Below are positions 27,126 to 34,649 of a DNA stretch of 64,000 nucleotides, piece after piece (positions within the stretch are counted from its first letter, which is position 1; each line of letters opens with the position of its first letter). The translations under genes were made by a program, and so were the position numbers. The stretch covers positions 6,968 through 70,967 of the forward strand of contig CAZRDB010000003.1 of assembly GCA_964598695.1 (NCBI GenBank). The letters are read 5' to 3'. The stretch comes from CAZRDB01 sp964598695 (GTDB lineage: Bacteria; Armatimonadota; Zipacnadia; UBA1398). The notes below the pieces were generated by a model. It worked only from the letters and a program-made list of their open reading frames with translations. It was not told the DNA's origin and did not search any database.

Positions 27126-29780
27126 ATGGGACTCTTCGTGAACACGAACACCACTGCACTGACCGCGTACCGCCTGGTTGGCGCCGCGAGTTCCAAGCTC
27201 GGTGGCTCCGTTGAGAAGCTGTCGAGCGGCCTGCGGATCAACCATGCGCAAGACGACCCGGCCGGCCTGGCGATCGCCGAGAAGATCCGGACCCAGGTCA
27301 ACGGCCTCAACCGCGCGTCGATGAACGCCCAGGATGGCACCTCGCTCCTGCAGACCGCAGAAGGCGCGCTGGGCGAGGTCCAGAGCATCCTGCAGCGCGT
27401 CCGCACGCTGTCGGTCCAGGCGGCCAACGGCACGCTGACGTCCAACGACCGCGTGGAGATCCAGGCGGAAGTCGATCAGCTCCTCGACGAGGTCGACCGC
27501 ACCGCGTCGGCGACCGAGTTCAACACCAAGAAGCTGCTCGATGGCAGCCTCTCGGCGCTCGTCTCGGTCGACGACGATGACCTGACCGCCATCATCACCG
27601 GCGACAAGGTCGTCGAGGGCAACTACCGCCTCGAGAAGCAGATGACCCCCGGCCAGGGCGAGGTCCTGAAGTCGGACATCTTCCGGATCGTCCAGGGCGA
27701 CCAGTACAAGTTCGGCACCCGCGGTCTCTCCGATGACATCAACGATGCCACCGGCGGCGCCGTGGTCGGCGCCGGCACCGACGGCCGCACCCTGAACGCG
27801 TCGGACTTCACGCTCTGGCAGGACATCCAGTGGAGCACCCAGCACGATGACGCGACCGTGCCCGGCTCGCCGAACCTCCAGCAGGACTTCGGCGTCGAGT
27901 ATGCCGCGGCCGGCGGCGGCACCGACCTGGTCGGCGTCACCGACTACGACACCGCGGCCGCCTACACCGCGTTCGCGCTGACGGCCACCACGGTGGACGC
28001 CACGACGGCCGCGACCTCGGCCGAGGCGCCGTACGTCGTCATCGAGGTCGTCGGCCTCCGCACCGTCGCGGGCACCGACATCGACCCGGCCGCCTCGATC
28101 AGCGGCGACCAGATGACCCTCGATGGCACCACGTACGACGGCACGGCCAACAACGGCACCCAGTACGTCGCGCTGCGTGCGACCCGGTACAGCCGCACCG
28201 GCGAGGTCATCGAGCAGACCGAGCCGATCGAGGTCACCAGCCTCGACTGGACCGGCGTCGGCACCAACACGGCGGGCGTCGAGCTGGGCGCGGCGAACGC
28301 GGCCGCGGCCGATCTCGGCCTCACCGTGGGCGCGACGACCGACATCTCGATGATCCTCGGCCAGGACGGCAACGTCGTCACCATCGGCGATCGGATCGCC
28401 CTCGTGGTCGACCCGGGCCTGCAGTATGCCGGCGGCAACGGCGGCACCGTGGGCGCGGCGCAGTCGATCGACGTCAACGACACCGTCAACCTCGATGACG
28501 CCAACGGCTACGACTCCTACCTCGCGACCAACGAGGCCGCGCTCGTCGCCGGCACCCGTGCCGACTTCGTTCGCGTCGGCGCGCGCGTCTCGGCCGCGAC
28601 CACGGTCACCTCGATGGCCGGCCAGAGCTTCAACCAGTCGATCCTGTGGTTCGACAACGACGGCCAGACGCACATCGGGACCGGCAACATCCGCTTCGGC
28701 GACCCGCAGTCGGTGACGGCCGCGGGCAACTTCTCGTTCAACCTGTTCGAGTCGACCCTCGCCGAGCGCGTGACCGAGCTGCAGTTCATCGATCGCTTCC
28801 AGGCCGGTGGCGAGTCGCTCTTCGAGCCGACGGCCCAGACGATCACCATGTACTCCAACGGCCAGAGCGCCGACATCGTGCTCGAGGCCAAGGACACGCT
28901 CGAGGAGGTCGCCGGCAAGCTGCGCCAGGCGATCGTCTCGAGCGTCGCCTCCGGCGGCCTCGGCATGGGCGTCGATGGCGATCTGAGCGAGACCGGCGTG
29001 GACTACAACACGGCGATCTTCGTCTCCGAGGCCACCGACAACACCGACGAAGCCGTCGCCGGCACGTTCGTGCTCCGCTCGACGGTCCCCGGCACCGACG
29101 GCCGCTTCTTCTTCGCCGGTGACGAGAGCCTGATCAACGGCTTCTCGTGGGCGACCGTCCGCGACGCGACACTCAACTCCATGAAGGTCGACGTCTTCGA
29201 CGCCCACTCGGGCGAGTTCGTCGGCTCGCAGACGATCAACGACGGCGTGCTCCGCTCCGTGATCGGCGGCGTCGACGTCGCGATCAACCAGCGGACCGAC
29301 GTCTCGGTCAGCTTCGACTCGACCGCGAAGAGGCTCGAGTACACCTCCGACTTCGGCAAGGCCGTCGAGAACGTCCACGTCGCGGACAACTCGCTGACCC
29401 TGCAGATCGGCGCGAACCGCGGCCAGACCCTCGACGCCATCGTCGGCCAGGTCGACCGCAATTCGCTCGAGCTGAGCAACCTGCTCGTCGTCGACCGCGA
29501 TGTCGCGGAAGAGGCGCTCGTGAAGGTGGACGCCGCGATCAACAAGGTCTCGCACCAGCGGGCCCTGATCGGCGCGTACATCAACCGCTTGAGCAGCACG
29601 ATCGCCATCAACGACATCACGGCCGAGAACCTGACCGCTGCCGAGAGCCGCATCCGCGACCTCGACATGGCCAAGGAAGTCATCAACTTCACCAAGAACC
29701 AGGTCCTGACGCAGGCCGCCACCGCCATGCTCGCGCAGGCGAACACGCTGCCGCAGACGGTCCTCACCCTCCTCCGCTAG
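27126..29780 (+). CDS. fliC: Flagellin 3 (884 aa, close paralogue of flagellin 2)
   Basis: Same architecture and exactly the same length as flagellin 2, with most residues identical throughout, including the surface domain (NASDFTLWQDIQWS, SILWFDNDGQTHIGTGN, NLFESTLAERVTELQF). C-terminus AMLAQANTLPQTVLTLLR. ATG at 27126 has GGGAGG upstream. Differences from flagellin 2 are scattered in both domains, not clustered, indicating an old duplication kept under similar constraint. Promoter, leader modules and spacing are duplicated with the gene, so the duplication included the regulatory region. Confidence 0.95.
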   Translation: MGLFVNTNTTALTAYRLVGAASSKLGGSVEKLSSGLRINHAQDDPAGLAIAEKIRTQVNGLNRASMNAQDGTSLLQTAEGALGEVQSILQRVRTLSVQAANGTLTSNDRVEIQAEVDQLLDEVDRTASATEFNTKKLLDGSLSALVSVDDDDLTAIITGDKVVEGNYRLEKQMTPGQGEVLKSDIFRIVQGDQYKFGTRGLSDDINDATGGAVVGAGTDGRTLNASDFTLWQDIQWSTQHDDATVPGSPNLQQDFGVEYAAAGGGTDLVGVTDYDTAAAYTAFALTATTVDATTAATSAEAPYVVIEVVGLRTVAGTDIDPAASISGDQMTLDGTTYDGTANNGTQYVALRATRYSRTGEVIEQTEPIEVTSLDWTGVGTNTAGVELGAANAAAADLGLTVGATTDISMILGQDGNVVTIGDRIALVVDPGLQYAGGNGGTVGAAQSIDVNDTVNLDDANGYDSYLATNEAALVAGTRADFVRVGARVSAATTVTSMAGQSFNQSILWFDNDGQTHIGTGNIRFGDPQSVTAAGNFSFNLFESTLAERVTELQFIDRFQAGGESLFEPTAQTITMYSNGQSADIVLEAKDTLEEVAGKLRQAIVSSVASGGLGMGVDGDLSETGVDYNTAIFVSEATDNTDEAVAGTFVLRSTVPGTDGRFFFAGDESLINGFSWATVRDATLNSMKVDVFDAHSGEFVGSQTINDGVLRSVIGGVDVAINQRTDVSVSFDSTAKRLEYTSDFGKAVENVHVADNSLTLQIGANRGQTLDAIVGQVDRNSLELSNLLVVDRDVAEEALVKVDAAINKVSHQRALIGAYINRLSSTIAINDITAENLTAAESRIRDLDMAKEVINFTKNQVLTQAATAMLAQANTLPQTVLTLLR

Positions 29781-29794
29781 TCGACGCGCGTAGA

Positions 29795-29830
29795 GGCCCC
29801 CGGCGGGTAGGCAACTCCTCGCCGGGGGCC
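29795..29830 (+). terminator. Hairpin after flagellin 3
   Basis: Perfect 11-bp stem GGCCCCCGGCG/CGCCGGGGGCC (29795-29805 with 29820-29830), 14 bases after the stop. TAGA before it and the following TTGCCTCT extend the pairing imperfectly. Confidence 0.7.
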
Positions 29831-30363
29831 TTGCCTCTCGCGGGCCGCGCTGCTGGGCCCGCCGGGCGGCACGATGCACGGAGGTTCCGGCTCGGAGCCG
29901 GGATGCCCACGGCGCCTCTCTGGGGGGCGCTCGGGGCGTTCCCCGGCTCGCGGGGCGCGATGGCCCGGGAGCGAGCCGTAGAGGATTGCCCCACTGTTCG
30001 GTTGTCGACGGGCGCTGAGACGCGCGGTTCGACGGGGGCACGGGTCCGGAGTGGCCCGGCCACCGGGGGAGCGGGAGTGCTCCCGGGACCGCGCGGTCGG
30101 AGCGCCGGAGGCCCTGCCTCCGGTTGCCCCCTCAGGGAGGAGCCCGTTCGCCCGTGGCGGGCCGTCGGTTGGCCGCGGGCGAGTCGGAGACCGGTGCGGT
30201 GGGGGGCGGGAGGCGCCTGTTGCCCCGGGCCCGACTGGGCAGGGTCCGGGATGGAATCAGGCCAGGCAGGCTCGAGGTGTGTGGAGAGCCGAGCCTGGAG
30301 ATGCGCTCCGGGAGTGTCGACGATCCGTTGGCGCGGGGCGCCGGCCCGGGCGGGGCCCAAAAA
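29831..30363. other. Non-coding spacer upstream of the flaG leader module
   Basis: No convincing gene. Contains element M copy 2 (30098-30147). I could not find the TCAAGTTC-N12-GCCGAT promoter pattern here, so how flaG is transcribed is not visible. Confidence 0.4.
30098..30147 (+). repeat. Element M, copy 2 (downstream of flagellin 3)
   Basis: Gap-free match to 25932-25981. The hairpin GGAGGC-CCT-GCCTCC is retained. Both copies follow the terminator hairpin of a flagellin gene by about 250-270 nt. Confidence 0.6.
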
Positions 30364-30476
30364 ACGGAAGAAGCCACCTCAGCGAAGAAGCGGCTTCATC
30401 CAGCCCGGTGTCTACAGATTACGGTCCGCCAACCTGTCCTTCCGTAGACGCCTTCCCGCCAGGGAACCGAGTCCCG
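30364..30476 (+). ncRNA. Conserved leader module L, copy 3 (upstream of flaG)
   Basis: The most divergent copy, and the most informative. Conserved blocks ACGGAAGA, ACCTCAGCGAAGA, GCCCGGTG, ACGGTCCGCCAA, CCTGTCC and AGGGAACCG are retained, but the helix is rebuilt as a perfect 9-bp GGTGTCTAC/GTAGACGCC (30407-30415 with 30444-30452). A second helix GAAGCC/GGCTTC encloses the ACCTCAGCGAAGA loop. Compensatory changes against copies 1 and 2 support a conserved RNA fold. Confidence 0.7.
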
Positions 30477-30835
30477 GCACGGAGAACTTCTGCGCTCCTC
30501 GCTTCGGGGGGGCCGCCTCTCCGGCGGATCCGGTCTCCGAAGCCTCCGGCACTATCCGTTAGGGCCGGTGCGCGCATCTTCAGGGATCTTGCTGAGGGAA
30601 CCCGTCCACCGTGTTCTCTCACCAGGAGTATCGGCTGTCCCCTCCCGCATCTTTAGCCCCTGTACTCCCCATCGGATCCCGGAGGCCCCGCTGCGGGGCT
30701 TCCGGGAGACGCACGCGGAGCCACCGTTCTCGCAGCTCCCCACTCGCCAGGTGCGGCTGGAGGGAGGCGAGCCGAGGCCCATGGACCGGGCGGCGGGACG
30801 GCCGTGTGCGGAGCCGTACAAGGAGGTGGCGGCCT
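30477..30835. other. Remainder of the flaG leader
   Basis: About 360 nt without a gene. A GGAGGCCCCGC...GCGGGGCTTCC hairpin lies at about 30680-30705. The sequence CAGCTCCCCA near 30735 faintly resembles block C of the flagellin leaders. Confidence 0.4.
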
Positions 30836-31258
30836 ATGGCCTCCGACCTAGTCCGGCCATCGGTGCCGGGACGCGAGGGCGTACCATCGGTGACCCCCTT
30901 GCGAGCAGGTCCCGGTTCGGGTTCGGATCGTGGTCACGGTGCGCCGCTCGTGCGGTCTTCCTCGACGCGCGACGACGTCGCCTCCGAGTCGAAGACGGTG
31001 GTTGGCTCCCAGAGGGCCGACGAGGCCACCGTCGACGCCAAGGAGCTGGAGAAGGCGGTCGAGGAACTCAACCGAGCCCTCGAGGCATTCTCCATCGGGA
31101 CCCGGTTCGAGGTCGATTGGCAGGACGACTCGCTGCAGGTGATCGTGGAGAACCGGACGACGGGTGACGTCATCCGGAAGATCCCGCCCGACGACGTGCT
31201 GCGTCGCCGGGAGAACCTGGAGCGGCTCGCGGGACTGCTCTTCGACACGAACGCGTAG
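30836..31258 (+). CDS. flaG: FlaG family flagellar protein
   Basis: 140 residues. ATG at 30836 with AAGGAGG about nine bases upstream. After a poorly conserved, probably disordered N-terminus (about 60 residues), the FlaG domain is clear: LEKAVEELNRALEAF, GTRFEVDWQDDSLQV, ENRTTGDVIRKIPPDDVLRR and LERLAGLLFDTNA. FlaG proteins influence filament length and secretion alongside flagellin. It follows three flagellins and carries a copy of the same leader module, so joint control with the filament genes is likely. Confidence 0.88.
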   Translation: MASDLVRPSVPGREGVPSVTPLRAGPGSGSDRGHGAPLVRSSSTRDDVASESKTVVGSQRADEATVDAKELEKAVEELNRALEAFSIGTRFEVDWQDDSLQVIVENRTTGDVIRKIPPDDVLRRRENLERLAGLLFDTNA

Positions 31259-31447
31259 TACCGATGCCGTCCCTGCCGGGCGAGGGCGGGCAACCCCCGC
31301 CCGGCAGGCGGCCCCTGTGGCGTTGCCGCGAACCCGCCCGGCGTCCCGTCGTTGTGCTATCGAGGCGTCGCGGCGCCGGAGGCCTTCGCTTCGCCGCGGC
31401 GAAGGTCCCGTTGGTCGTCGCACCAGATCGACAGGAGGTGTGCGCGC

Positions 31448-32221
31448 TTGGCTCTGAAGGATTACGTCACACCGCATCCCTACCCGGGGCGTCTGATCAT
31501 CGTCGAGGGGATCGACGGTTCCGGCAAGAGCACCCAGCTCGACCTGCTCCGCAAGTACCTCGTCTCGGAGGGCCACCCCGTCCACTTCACGGAGTGGAAC
31601 TCGTCGGCGCTGGTCAAAGAGACCACCCGACAGGGCAAGAAGAAGAAGATCCTCACCCCGACGACGTTCAGCATCCTGCACGCCTGTGACTTCGCGGAGC
31701 GGCTGGCGTACTCGATCATCCCGCCCCTCAAAGCCGGGATGCTCGTGCTCGCCGACCGCTACATCTACACCGCCTTCGCGCGCGACGTGGCGCGCGGGGT
31801 GTCGCGGCCCTGGGTGCGCAACATGTACTCCTTCGCCGTCAAGCCGGACATCGCGTTCTACTTCAGGATCTCGCCCGACCTGTCGGTCCAGCGGATCCTG
31901 GTCGGCCGGCCCCAGCTCAAGTACTACGAGGCCGGCATGGACCTCGGCCTCGCCGACGACCCCGTCGAGAGCTTCCAGCTCTTCCAGAACCGGATCGTCG
32001 AGGAGTACAACTCGATGACGGACGAGTTCGGCCTCACCACGATCGACGGTTCGCGGCCGATCTACGTGCAGCAGCAGGAGATGCGGGCGATCGTGCACGC
32101 CCGGCTGCGAGACTACTTCGCGGCCGAGTCGGCGCAGCGCCGCAAGCGGGCCGCCTCGCGCACCCGCGCCCGGACCGGCAAGGTCCGGACTCCATCGACC
32201 GGCGCGACGGCCGAGAGCTGA
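31448..32221 (+). CDS. tmk: Thymidylate kinase-like protein 1
   Basis: 257 residues, dTMP kinase family (phosphorylates dTMP to dTDP with ATP). I choose the TTG at 31448 because AGGAGG (31433-31438) lies nine bases before it and the conserved core follows at once. Walker A is GIDGSGKSTQ (21-30), the DR(Y/H) motif is LADRYIYTAFARD, and the lid region is unusual in containing KYYEAGMDLGLADDP. A basic C-terminal tail (RRKRAASRTRARTG) is atypical. It is 15 bp upstream of a second, divergent copy and was probably co-expressed with it. Confidence 0.8.
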   Translation: MALKDYVTPHPYPGRLIIVEGIDGSGKSTQLDLLRKYLVSEGHPVHFTEWNSSALVKETTRQGKKKKILTPTTFSILHACDFAERLAYSIIPPLKAGMLVLADRYIYTAFARDVARGVSRPWVRNMYSFAVKPDIAFYFRISPDLSVQRILVGRPQLKYYEAGMDLGLADDPVESFQLFQNRIVEEYNSMTDEFGLTTIDGSRPIYVQQQEMRAIVHARLRDYFAAESAQRRKRAASRTRARTGKVRTPSTGATAES

Positions 32222-32236
32222 GGGCGGAGGTCCACC

Positions 32237-32962
32237 ATGGCGCAGACGCAGGCAAGCAAGAAGGGGCCGTGGTTCGGCCACGGGCTGCCGTACGAGGACC
32301 TCTCCTCGCTCCCGGGCCGGATGATCGTGCTGGAGGGCGCGGACGGCGTCGGCCGCTCGACGCAGGTCGAGATGCTCTCCTCCTGGATCGAGTCGCAGGG
32401 CTTCGGCGTGATCAACACGGGCTGGACCCGCTCGAAGATGATGGGCCCGACGATCGACAACGCGAAGGCCGGCCACACGCTCGACGGCCGCACCTTCACC
32501 TTGCTCTACGCGGCCGACTTCGCCGACCGCCTGGAGTTCGAGGTGATCCCGGCGCTCAAGGCCGGGTTCGTCGTCGTGGCCGACCGCTACGTCTACACGG
32601 CCTTCGCCCGGGATGTCGTCCGGGGCCAGGACCGCCGCTGGGTGCGCGAGCTGTTCGGCTTCGCGATCGTCCCCGACCTCGTCCTGTACCTCGACATCGC
32701 GGCCGAATCGCTGATGCCCCGGATCCTCAATGGCAAGGGGATGACCTACTGGGAGTCGGGGATGGATCTCCGGCTGGCCGACAACATCTACGATAGCTGC
32801 GTCGCCTACCAGACCCGGCTGATCGCGGAGTTCCGCCGGATGGCGCGCGACTTCGGCTTCGTGATGGTCGACGCCTCGGGTACGCGCGAAGCGACCCAGC
32901 GGGCCCTCCGCAAGCCGATCCAGCGCCTGCTCGACGAGATGGCCAAAGAGCGGCAGGAGTAG
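32237..32962 (+). CDS. Thymidylate kinase-like protein 2 with altered Walker A
   Basis: 241 residues, clearly paralogous to the preceding gene (VVADRYVYTAFARDVVRG, YWESGMDLRLAD). The P-loop reads GADGVGRST (34-42): the invariant Lys is Arg40. In the family this Lys contacts the phosphates, so activity may be reduced or the protein may act as a partner. The tail is shorter and less basic than in copy 1. Start ATG at 32237 has GGCGGAGG upstream. A GC-rich hairpin follows. Confidence 0.8.
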   Translation: MAQTQASKKGPWFGHGLPYEDLSSLPGRMIVLEGADGVGRSTQVEMLSSWIESQGFGVINTGWTRSKMMGPTIDNAKAGHTLDGRTFTLLYAADFADRLEFEVIPALKAGFVVVADRYVYTAFARDVVRGQDRRWVRELFGFAIVPDLVLYLDIAAESLMPRILNGKGMTYWESGMDLRLADNIYDSCVAYQTRLIAEFRRMARDFGFVMVDASGTREATQRALRKPIQRLLDEMAKERQE

Positions 32963-32987
32963 GCGCCGCGGCCCCACCGATCCTCGC

Positions 32988-33018
32988 GGCCTCCCCCTCC
33001 GCCGCGGACGGGGAGGCC
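32988..33018. terminator. Hairpin between convergent genes
   Basis: GGCCTCCCC/GGGGAGGCC (32988-32996 with 33010-33018) between the thymidylate-kinase pair and the convergent propeller gene; could serve both directions. Confidence 0.65.
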
Positions 33019-33031
33019 GTCGCGCGTACGG

Positions 33032-34168
33032 TTACCGCGTCGGCTCGGGGTAACGGACACGGTAGGTGTGGATGGTGCTCGTGCCGCGGTTCGCCACGTA
33101 CAGTCGCCGGGCGTCGGGCGAGAGCGCGAGTCCGTCGGGCAGCAGGTCGGCCTTCACCGTCGCGCGCTCCGACATCGAGCGGGTGTCGACGAGCGTGAGG
33201 CATCCCCTCTCGCTCTGGCTCACGATCAGGTCGTGCCCGTTGGGGGCGAGGAGGAGGTTGCGGGCCGGGCCCTTCGAGAGGTAGCAGCTCCCGCGAACGA
33301 CCCCGTCGTCGCGGTCGAACTTGACCACCTCGGTCGGCCGGGTCAGCCCGATGTAGAAGGTCTCGCCGTCGGCTGTGCTCGCGATCTGGCGTGGACCCTG
33401 ACCGACCGGGAGCGTCTGCACGACCCGCAGCTCGCGCCACTGGAGCTTCGCCAATTGGTCGGAGCCCGAGAGAGCCACGTACGCGAACGGCTTGGCGGGA
33501 AGGAAGACGACGCCGCGAGGCTTGGGGCCGACGGCGACGGTCGCGAGCACCTTGCCCGAACCGGCGTCGATCGCCGTCAGGTCGTCCGACCCCTGGTTGG
33601 TGACCAGCACGAGCGTGCCATCGGGCGAGAGGGCGAGCGAGTCGGGCGACTTGCCGCAGGCGGCCTCGGCCGTCACCCGGCGGGTGGCGAGGTCGGCCAC
33701 GACGGCCTTGCGCTTCTCGGGCAGCAGGAACCATGCGGTGCGGCCGTCGGGGGCCACGCGGCAGGCCGAGGCATTGCCGCCGAGCGCGATCTGCTCGGGT
33801 GGCCTGCGGCCGCTCGGGTCGACAATGCTGGCCACGCCGGCCACGCTGCAGGCGATCAGCAGACGGCCGTCCTCGAGCAGCGCGAGCGATTGCGGACCGG
33901 TCGGCGCGTCGAGGGAGGAGAGCTTCTCCAGGCCGACGGCCGAGGCGCCGAGCGACCAGTGGAGCAGCCGCTCCGCGCGCGGAGGATCGGGGAACTGGCC
34001 GAGCGCCAGAACCGCGAGCGGGGCGCCCGCCCGCGCGGCGGGCCGCGCCAGCGAGAGCACGCCCGCCATCGCCCAGGCTGCGAGCGCGAGGCAGGCACAG
34101 GCGATCGCCGCCGCGGCGAGGCGCCGCTCGAGGCGCGTGAGCGAATCGGGGGGGGCGGTGCGCTCCAT
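33032..34168 (-). CDS. Membrane-anchored YVTN/YncE-like beta-propeller
   Basis: 378 residues. ATG at 34168, then a hydrophobic anchor (AAAAIACACLALAAWAMAGVL) near residues 18-38. The rest is repeated propeller strands with the YVTN pattern (DSLALSPDGTLVLVTNQGSDDLTAID; PDGLALSPDARRLYVANRGTSTIHTY), about seven blades. Such proteins are extracytoplasmic scaffolds or binding proteins; no catalytic motif is seen. It is divergent from the P-II gene 86 bp away. Confidence 0.8.
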   Translation of the reverse strand: MERTAPPDSLTRLERRLAAAAIACACLALAAWAMAGVLSLARPAARAGAPLAVLALGQFPDPPRAERLLHWSLGASAVGLEKLSSLDAPTGPQSLALLEDGRLLIACSVAGVASIVDPSGRRPPEQIALGGNASACRVAPDGRTAWFLLPEKRKAVVADLATRRVTAEAACGKSPDSLALSPDGTLVLVTNQGSDDLTAIDAGSGKVLATVAVGPKPRGVVFLPAKPFAYVALSGSDQLAKLQWRELRVVQTLPVGQGPRQIASTADGETFYIGLTRPTEVVKFDRDDGVVRGSCYLSKGPARNLLLAPNGHDLIVSQSERGCLTLVDTRSMSERATVKADLLPDGLALSPDARRLYVANRGTSTIHTYRVRYPEPTR

Positions 34169-34254
34169 GGCGGGGTGATTCGGTGGCCGGCCGCCGAGGG
34201 CCTTCCCGCTCGGGCAGCGAACCTCTCCGAGAGCGACCGATACGGGAGGCACGC

Positions 34255-34593
34255 ATGATACGAGTGGAGGCGATCATCCGGCCGCTGAAGCTGGATGACG
34301 TGAAGAACGCGCTGGACGCAATGGCGACCAAGGGCATGACCGTGACCGAGGTACGCGGCTTCGGCAAGCAGAAGGGCCTGACCGAGCGCTACCGGGGCAG
34401 CGAGTACACCATCAGCCTGTTGCACAAGATGCGCGTCGAGGTGGTTGTCGAAGAGGATCAGGTCGACGCCGTGGTCGACGCCATCTGCCAGGCTGCCTAC
34501 ACGGGCGAGATCGGCGATGGCAAGATCTTCCTCTCACCCGTGATCGACGCCGTTCGGATCCGCACCGGGGAGAGGGGAGCGGACGCGCTCTGA
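34255..34593 (+). CDS. glnB: P-II nitrogen regulatory protein
   Basis: 112 residues, full length for the family. ATG at 34255 after GGGAGG. The T-loop GFGKQKGLTERYRGSEYT carries Tyr51, the usual uridylylation position, and the signature GDGKIFLSPV is present. P-II senses 2-oxoglutarate and ATP/ADP and controls glutamine synthetase modification and ammonium transport. It lies 56 bp upstream of glnE, consistent with joint control of glutamine synthetase. Whether it is GlnB or GlnK cannot be settled, as no amtB is adjacent. Confidence 0.93.
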   Translation: MIRVEAIIRPLKLDDVKNALDAMATKGMTVTEVRGFGKQKGLTERYRGSEYTISLLHKMRVEVVVEEDQVDAVVDAICQAAYTGEIGDGKIFLSPVIDAVRIRTGERGADAL

Positions 34594-34649
34594 GCCGCGA
34601 AGCCGACGGCGTCGCCCGCGAGCAGATCCCCTTCGCCGACCCGCTCCGC

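Noticed and set aside
27108..30041. A 977-codon minus-strand open frame opposite flagellin 3
   Set aside because: Same shadow composition as above; an equivalent frame faces flagellin 2, as expected from paralogy of the real genes.
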